Assembly (NCBI GenBank): GCA_000727475.1
Contig: KL647313.1
Location: forward strand, 1 to 64,000
DNA: 64,000 nucleotides
Origin: Sarcocystis neurona
Lineage: Eukaryota > Apicomplexa > Conoidasida > Eucoccidiorida > Sarcocystidae
Direction: 5' to 3'
Shown: positions 58,958 through 64,000 of the stretch, one piece after another
How the letters are laid out: every line of letters begins with the position of its first letter
Numbering within the stretch: position 1 is the first letter of the stretch
Notes under the pieces: generated by a model
What the model was told of the DNA's origin: nothing
The model's input: only the letters and a program-made list of their open reading frames with translations
Databases searched by the model: none
Position numbers and translations under genes: made by a program

Positions 58958-60727
58958 TCATTGCCGCTGCCGTTGCAGCTTTTTGCTGCGCTGAAGTCGC
59001 ACCCACTCGGCGCAGATGGCTTTCAAGACTGCAGGACACAGCTGGAAGGCACCCATATTACGCGGCCAGAGCAGTAAAGGAAGCAACGCTTTCGCCTCTT
59101 CGGCCGTAGGAGGCATTTCCGTATTCGCTACATAGTCTGACATGATAGGTGCGCCCACACCCAGTGCACCATTCATGCAGATCTCCTCTATAGCAGAGGG
59201 CCACCCCCCACGTGGCAACGACTCAAGCTGCAGCTTCACGATGTCTTGCGACATCGGCGTAGGCGGAACTGTTGTGTCCTCATTGTCAGGTGAGATCTCC
59301 TCCAACATCGACGTAGCCGGAACTGTTGTCTCGTCACTGTCAGACTTCTGCATTTCACGAAAAAAAAGGGGCTTCAGGGGTTCTGGTACTGAAGACGGAT
59401 TAGAGGTTGACGCGTGGATACCGGAAGCGACACCTGCAGGAGGAGCTTCCTTAGGAGATGGCTTTTTCACCCCAGGTGTATCACGGAGCAGCAGCTGATT
59501 ACCCGTGGCTTCCTCTGAGCGCGCTAGTGGCGCTACAGGAAATCTCACTGAAAAAGCAGCACTGCTCAAGCCAACGGGAAAATTCGGAATTCTGTTGACA
59601 GTGTGCAAGGGGTGAACCGCCGGATTGTTCTGGCCTGCGAGAGCTGCATTTTGCGAGAAAGGGAAACCAATATGACCTTGAAGTGGATGATTGTTACGAC
59701 TGAAGACACCAGGGACATTTGATTTGTTGCACTTCGCGATGGGTGGACCCTGCGATAGATAAACTTCGCAGGCAGACGAAAAGTGGTTGAACACGACCTT
59801 GGTGAGGCGCGAAATTTCATTGTGTGGCTTTTGTAGCTCCTCAGTCGGTATACCCACTGTTTGCGACTCTGTGTCAATAAGAGAACGCTGTCCGTTGTTT
59901 TGACAGACGGCAGAGTCCTGATTCGGTCGCTGAAGGCTACGAACTCTCTGCGGTAGGCTCGCAGAAGGACTACTTACCGGAGGACTGGACGCACCGGGTG
60001 AAGCTGACGTTTGGTGGTCGGATGCGGGTGCGGCCAAGACGGGGACAGGGGAACGTGGCATTCTTTCCTTTTTTTTACGTCTCTTCTTTCCTGAAGCGGA
60101 AGGAAACACCGGGTCCTTGTTGTCCGCTCTGGTTGAAAAAGAAGCCGGGGGAGTCCAATCCACCATCAGCAGCCTTGCTGTGGAAGGGGGACACTTTCGT
60201 GGAGTTCGCGAAAGACAAGACAGCGTCGACACCTTGAGAGGTCGATCTGCTGATCGACCTGCTCCGCAACAGAGGTCTTGTGGAGACCAATGTAAATACT
60301 GGTAACACGGACACGGGACTGTAGGTGCAGCGCAGGTGTACGTCGCTGCAGATGCAGCACAAGTAGCAGAGTGGATATCCTCTGCCCGAGGCGCCGTTGA
60401 ACAAGGAGGGGTACGTGTAACAACGGCAGCAACAGGGGAGATTGAGGGGGCAGGCCGTTGAGGTATTGTAACGGTGTATTCTGTCCAACGCGGAGAAGAG
60501 GGACATGAGGGAAACATTAGTTCTTTGCTGCCAGGGAATGTCCTCAGCGCACCAAGTGGGCAGAGCGCGTTGCCACAGTTGACAAACTCATGATCAGTTA
60601 CTTCAGAACGGCAGCTGCCGCGAGAAACGTAGTACTCAGACTCGTCGAGGTATGTCTCGCGAACTACGTGAGGTTCAAAAGGCGCGGCGCCATGATAAGG
60701 AGGGTCAAAGGGCAACTTCATTGTCAT
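58958..60727 (-). CDS. Hypothetical protein, 589-codon open frame with basic cluster and acidic/TVP repeats
   Basis: Uninterrupted ATG-to-stop frame of 589 codons in a non-repetitive segment, far longer than any other frame in this part of the window. I do not recognise the family. Visible: a Cys-containing N-terminal part (CGNALC ~51-56, CYQY, DLCCG), a strongly basic cluster KKRRKKKER (~214-222) that could be a nuclear localisation signal, a Ser/Pro/Gln-rich middle, and two imperfect copies of an acidic Thr-Val-Pro unit (~465-479 and ~484-496). The C-terminal ~80 residues look folded (PTAEEAKALLPLLLWPRN, then a KAICAEWVRLQR helix). Probably a lineage-restricted, possibly nuclear protein. 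Caution: a perfect donor sequence (CCG/GTAAGTAG, junction 59978/59977) lies inside the frame, and another possible donor near the stop (AEW/GTGCGA) could add a 3' exon around 58.7-58.95 kb, so the true gene may be spliced. Its 5' end faces a gene-poor stretch. Confidence 0.6.
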   Translation of the reverse strand: MTMKLPFDPPYHGAAPFEPHVVRETYLDESEYYVSRGSCRSEVTDHEFVNCGNALCPLGALRTFPGSKELMFPSCPSSPRWTEYTVTIPQRPAPSISPVAAVVTRTPPCSTAPRAEDIHSATCAASAATYTCAAPTVPCPCYQYLHWSPQDLCCGAGRSADRPLKVSTLSCLSRTPRKCPPSTARLLMVDWTPPASFSTRADNKDPVFPSASGKKRRKKKERMPRSPVPVLAAPASDHQTSASPGASSPPVSSPSASLPQRVRSLQRPNQDSAVCQNNGQRSLIDTESQTVGIPTEELQKPHNEISRLTKVVFNHFSSACEVYLSQGPPIAKCNKSNVPGVFSRNNHPLQGHIGFPFSQNAALAGQNNPAVHPLHTVNRIPNFPVGLSSAAFSVRFPVAPLARSEEATGNQLLLRDTPGVKKPSPKEAPPAGVASGIHASTSNPSSVPEPLKPLFFREMQKSDSDETTVPATSMLEEISPDNEDTTVPPTPMSQDIVKLQLESLPRGGWPSAIEEICMNGALGVGAPIMSDYVANTEMPPTAEEAKALLPLLLWPRNMGAFQLCPAVLKAICAEWVRLQRSKKLQRQRQ

Positions 60728-63700
60728 GACTCAGCTATGACAGATAACGATGACGAAGAAATTGTGGGACCAACATGTGATATGTATCTATGTATGTTTA
60801 CACGAAAATGTTCACTTGGAGAAAAATCAAATACATATACCCCTGTGTAGGTGTTGCTGCGCCACTATGTTTGCTGCCGGGCGGGGCCTCCGTTTCAGGT
60901 TTTCTACTCTGTGCTTCCAAAACAGAATGAAGGCCTACGAACGACACGTGCCTTCTTCGCCACGATGTAGACTGAAGCGGGAAGGCTGTCAGACTGTCCG
61001 TTACCGGTGAATTACCGGCAACACAGACGCAAAGGCAGAGTCGAGGGCAGTGCAGTAGTACAGCTGACACAGGCTTTTTCTGTGTCCCTCCACCCAGTAT
61101 AACAGGGGCCGCAACCGGGCAGGTTATCCCTCGAAAGAGGTCAACATTTTCTTTGCCTAATCATACGATGCATATGACGTGCAGCCGGAAAAACGTCCTC
61201 GTACGCAATGCCAGCCCACTCTAGAAAAACAAACACTCGTCAATCGTCCAGCGTTGACTACACACCATCAGCGGTAAACCACAACGTTGAGATCTAGTGA
61301 TATTCTGCAGACTGTGCCGAAATCTCCCTGTAAAGCGTATACTTATACAAAGGGAGTTGCTGCCATTCAAAGTCTCACCCAGTCCGCAGACATGCATTTG
61401 TGCGCCTCTTTTTAGAGTCTTTGCGGCGCAGTATTCACCTTCAGACGTTCGAAGCCCTGCTAAGAGAACCGGTCAGCAGCATCAAAGAGGCGAGCTAGCT
61501 GAGCTGCAGGCAGATCGCAGACATGGTAGAGGCATGCATAGCGCTTCCGCTCTCTCTGCCTTACCCTGTGCGTACACACAAGGAAGACTGCTGCTTCGAA
61601 AAAATCGGGCCCCGCAGGCAGCAGCCAAGGACTCCGTCTCCTTAAAGACTCAGTTCCGCAGTATTTGACCCGTCTCTCTTCAAACATCTAAGTAACCAGT
61701 CGTTAGTGACATTGTCTGAAATTCATCACAGCCTTGCATTCGCCTTTTCCAGCTTCGCTTCAAGTCACAAACATGTCTGAAAGATGAGGGACAGAGGAAG
61801 ACCGCCGAAGACACTCATCCACGGGGAGAGAATTTGTGCGGATCCTCTCCGTTTTTTGTTCATTCCTCTGTATGCGTGACAGCTGGGACTCTCGCACTAA
61901 ATGCTCTGTCCCACAGCTTTGAAAAATCATCTAGCATCTATTAGGTACTAATCACACACTTTCCGATACCTGAAGTGTTGACCAGCATCTGTGGAGTTCT
62001 CGCTGAAGCACGCCACTTCGCAGTTGCCCACCCCGCTTCGCCACGGAGACCCAGGTTCACAAACGATCTTGAGACACATCCGCTAGTTGTCAGGAGACAT
62101 ACGCGCAGCTTGATACGTTGTAGAGGGAAGATCTACAGTGGACAAGAGTTCCTCGGTTCATCCTAACCTGTGGTGCTACATTATTAAAATACTGCAGTGT
62201 AACATAGTCCGATATTTTAACAGGTAAGCACAGCGTTCCGGTTTCTTTGTGACGCAGAGCAGTGTCGTCGAAGCGCTGGACAGGGGCAACGTTACAGGCT
62301 AGTAGTTTGCTCCTCCATGGATCGCGGGCTTCAGATCAAAGGTACCGCGCTTAAACGACGATAATACAAATTAGCTACCCCAATCTATATTTTCGGAGAC
62401 ACACGCGCAATTTGATACGTTATAGAGGGAAGATCTACAGTGGACAAGAGTTCCTCGGGTCATCCTAACCTGTGGCGCTACTTTATTAAAATACTGCAGT
62501 GTAACATAGTCCGATATTTTAACAGGTGAGTACAGCGTTCCGGTTTCTTTGTGACGCAGAGCAGTGTCGTCGAAGCGCTGGACAGGGGCAGCGTTACAGG
62601 CTAGTAGTTTGCTCCTCCATGGATCGCGGGCTTCAGATCAAAGGTACTGCGCTTAAACGACGATAATACAAATTAGCTACCCAAATCTATATTTTCGTTT
62701 TTTGTAATTGTAGATTTCTGTACAGGCGGCGCACAGCGACACGTGTGTACAACTCTGACTGACTGTACAGGTGCAGCAATATGTGTTACATGCACCAGGA
62801 CACAACACAACGAGTGTTTAAGTGTGTATACCGGTACAGACCTGTGCACTGATACCCACATGAACATGTGTACGTCTGCAGAAGTGGAACTAAAAAAAAA
62901 AAATCGAGAGCTTAGGCTCACCTTCGTGTGTACGTGCGCTGATACAGCCTCGTCTAGTGGGCGACCGCACAACTTCGTTCGCCTAGTGTTAACAAACCGG
63001 TACAACGGATATTCAGTGTGAAAGGTCGTGTAGTGTTACCCTCTCAGCTCAACGGTTACATAGCACGAATATTACAGTCGACTGTCACGTAGCAACAATA
63101 CTCGCGTACATATCTTCCTGTTGCGACATATCTCGTAAGCATTCTCACGTGGGAACAGACCGGACAGTACGCTGTTTGCAGTACTGACGGACATTCACGT
63201 AATCCTTTGCACGGCGTCACAGGGGGCCACCAACCGCTTGTTTGCGGCGGGGATACGTACAGAGATATTAACACGTCTGGAGCGTGCCAACGCACCCCAG
63301 ATCGCCGTCGGACTTGAGGATGAGCTTTTGGATAACCTTGTTTCTGAACTATAAGATTGCAGAGTCCGATTGATAAACAGTGCCTTGATTGCCAACGACA
63401 TTCATGTCCCGTCGTAGCAATACGCTGTTCTATTGTTATTGAGCCCTTAAAACAGAAAAAGCCTTACGCTTCTGATGCAGCTGTTTGTGACAGGCGAAGT
63501 GCCCACTATCGGTCTGCACCGTGAGTAATCCTCACTTACTTACGGACCCGCGCTGAGTACGCTCTGCGAGTCTCATACCTCTGAGGTATACTGCTAACAA
63601 GGCAGCCACATTTTACCGTATCGCACCACTCGTGAATATAGACTTACACGAATTCGAGTTCGAAACACTTTCATAAGAGACACCCCCCTCGAGTTCTCTA

Positions 63701-64000
63701 CTTGACAGTGTCATCGTATCTCTTCACAGTCGTGGGCATTGTGCGGATAGCGTCGCAATTATATTCTTTCGTTCTTCTGAAAAAAAGATATTACGGTCCT
63801 TGGTTTGCTGTAAGTAGTCTGAGTGCATGCACACTAGAAAGCCCAGTACACTCTGAAATGTGCTGCAACGTCAACTACACTTGATTCCCTTCCCGCTGTC
63901 ACTGCAGAACACCATCGTCAACCCGCTGCTACACTCAAGCATTGCGCGACATTCGCAACGGCCAGCCCAAGCCGAAAAAAAGTGTCGTCACACCCGTATA
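60728..64000. other. Gene-poor stretch with a tandem duplication
   Basis: Short frames only, apart from the 302-bp tandem duplication. The promoter and any 5' exon of the 589-codon minus-strand gene would lie at its left end. Nothing else recognised. Confidence 0.5.
62093..62697 (+). repeat. 302-bp direct tandem duplication, two units
   Basis: Unit 1 is 62093-62394 and unit 2 is 62395-62697; the period is 302 bp and about a dozen substitutions separate them. Both contain the shared GATCTACAGTGGACAAGAG and TGGATCGCGGGCTTCAGATC stretches. No convincing open frame spans a unit. It looks like a fairly recent local duplication. Confidence 0.93.

Overview
The window looks like nuclear DNA of a coccidian apicomplexan, most likely Eimeria (Cyclospora is the main alternative). 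The reasons are: spliced genes with short exons and GT..AG introns; conserved eukaryotic proteins interrupted by long Ala/Gln/Ser runs; dense CAG/CTG trinucleotide tracts in some segments and almost none in others; and many (TA)n, (CA)n and (GA)n microsatellites. Alternation of repeat-rich and repeat-poor blocks is a known feature of Eimeria chromosomes. Here the repeat-rich blocks are about 7.3-16.2 kb and 27.9-43 kb, and each holds one well-conserved housekeeping gene.

Layout. 1-5.7 kb: repeat-poor, no gene I can support. 5.75-14.45 kb, minus strand: a seven-exon DEAD-box RNA helicase of the DDX5/Dbp2 type, reconstructed exon by exon with consistent phases. 14.4-22.7 kb: CAG-rich, then microsatellite-rich, no supported gene. 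22.7-24.5 kb, plus: a two-exon small multi-pass membrane protein with weak PEX11-like features. 24.5-30.2 kb: purine-rich tract, a 121-bp minisatellite, a perfect hairpin and a CTG-rich block. 30.2-42.3 kb, plus: an eight-exon eIF2 alpha gene, over 90% intron, keeping the regulatory serine context. 42.3-56 kb: mostly repeat-poor, with a tentative four-exon membrane-protein gene (47.9-50.7 kb) and three copies of a foldback repeat (53-55 kb). 56.4-58.5 kb, plus: a tentative six-exon gene. 58.96-60.73 kb, minus: a 589-codon open frame of unknown function. 60.7-64 kb: a 302-bp tandem duplication and nothing else I can call.

The two secure genes act in RNA metabolism and translation: an RNP-remodelling helicase and the alpha subunit of eIF2, the substrate of stress kinases. 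I see no operon-like arrangement. The most interesting structure is a near-perfect 106-bp inverted repeat (longer with diverged ends) in the two introns around helicase exon 2. That exon is 72 nt, in frame, and carries helicase motif III (SAT), so pairing of the arms in the pre-mRNA could promote exon skipping or circularisation and give a motif-III-less isoform. Also notable are the foldback element family and the preference for CTG in introns versus CAG in coding exons.
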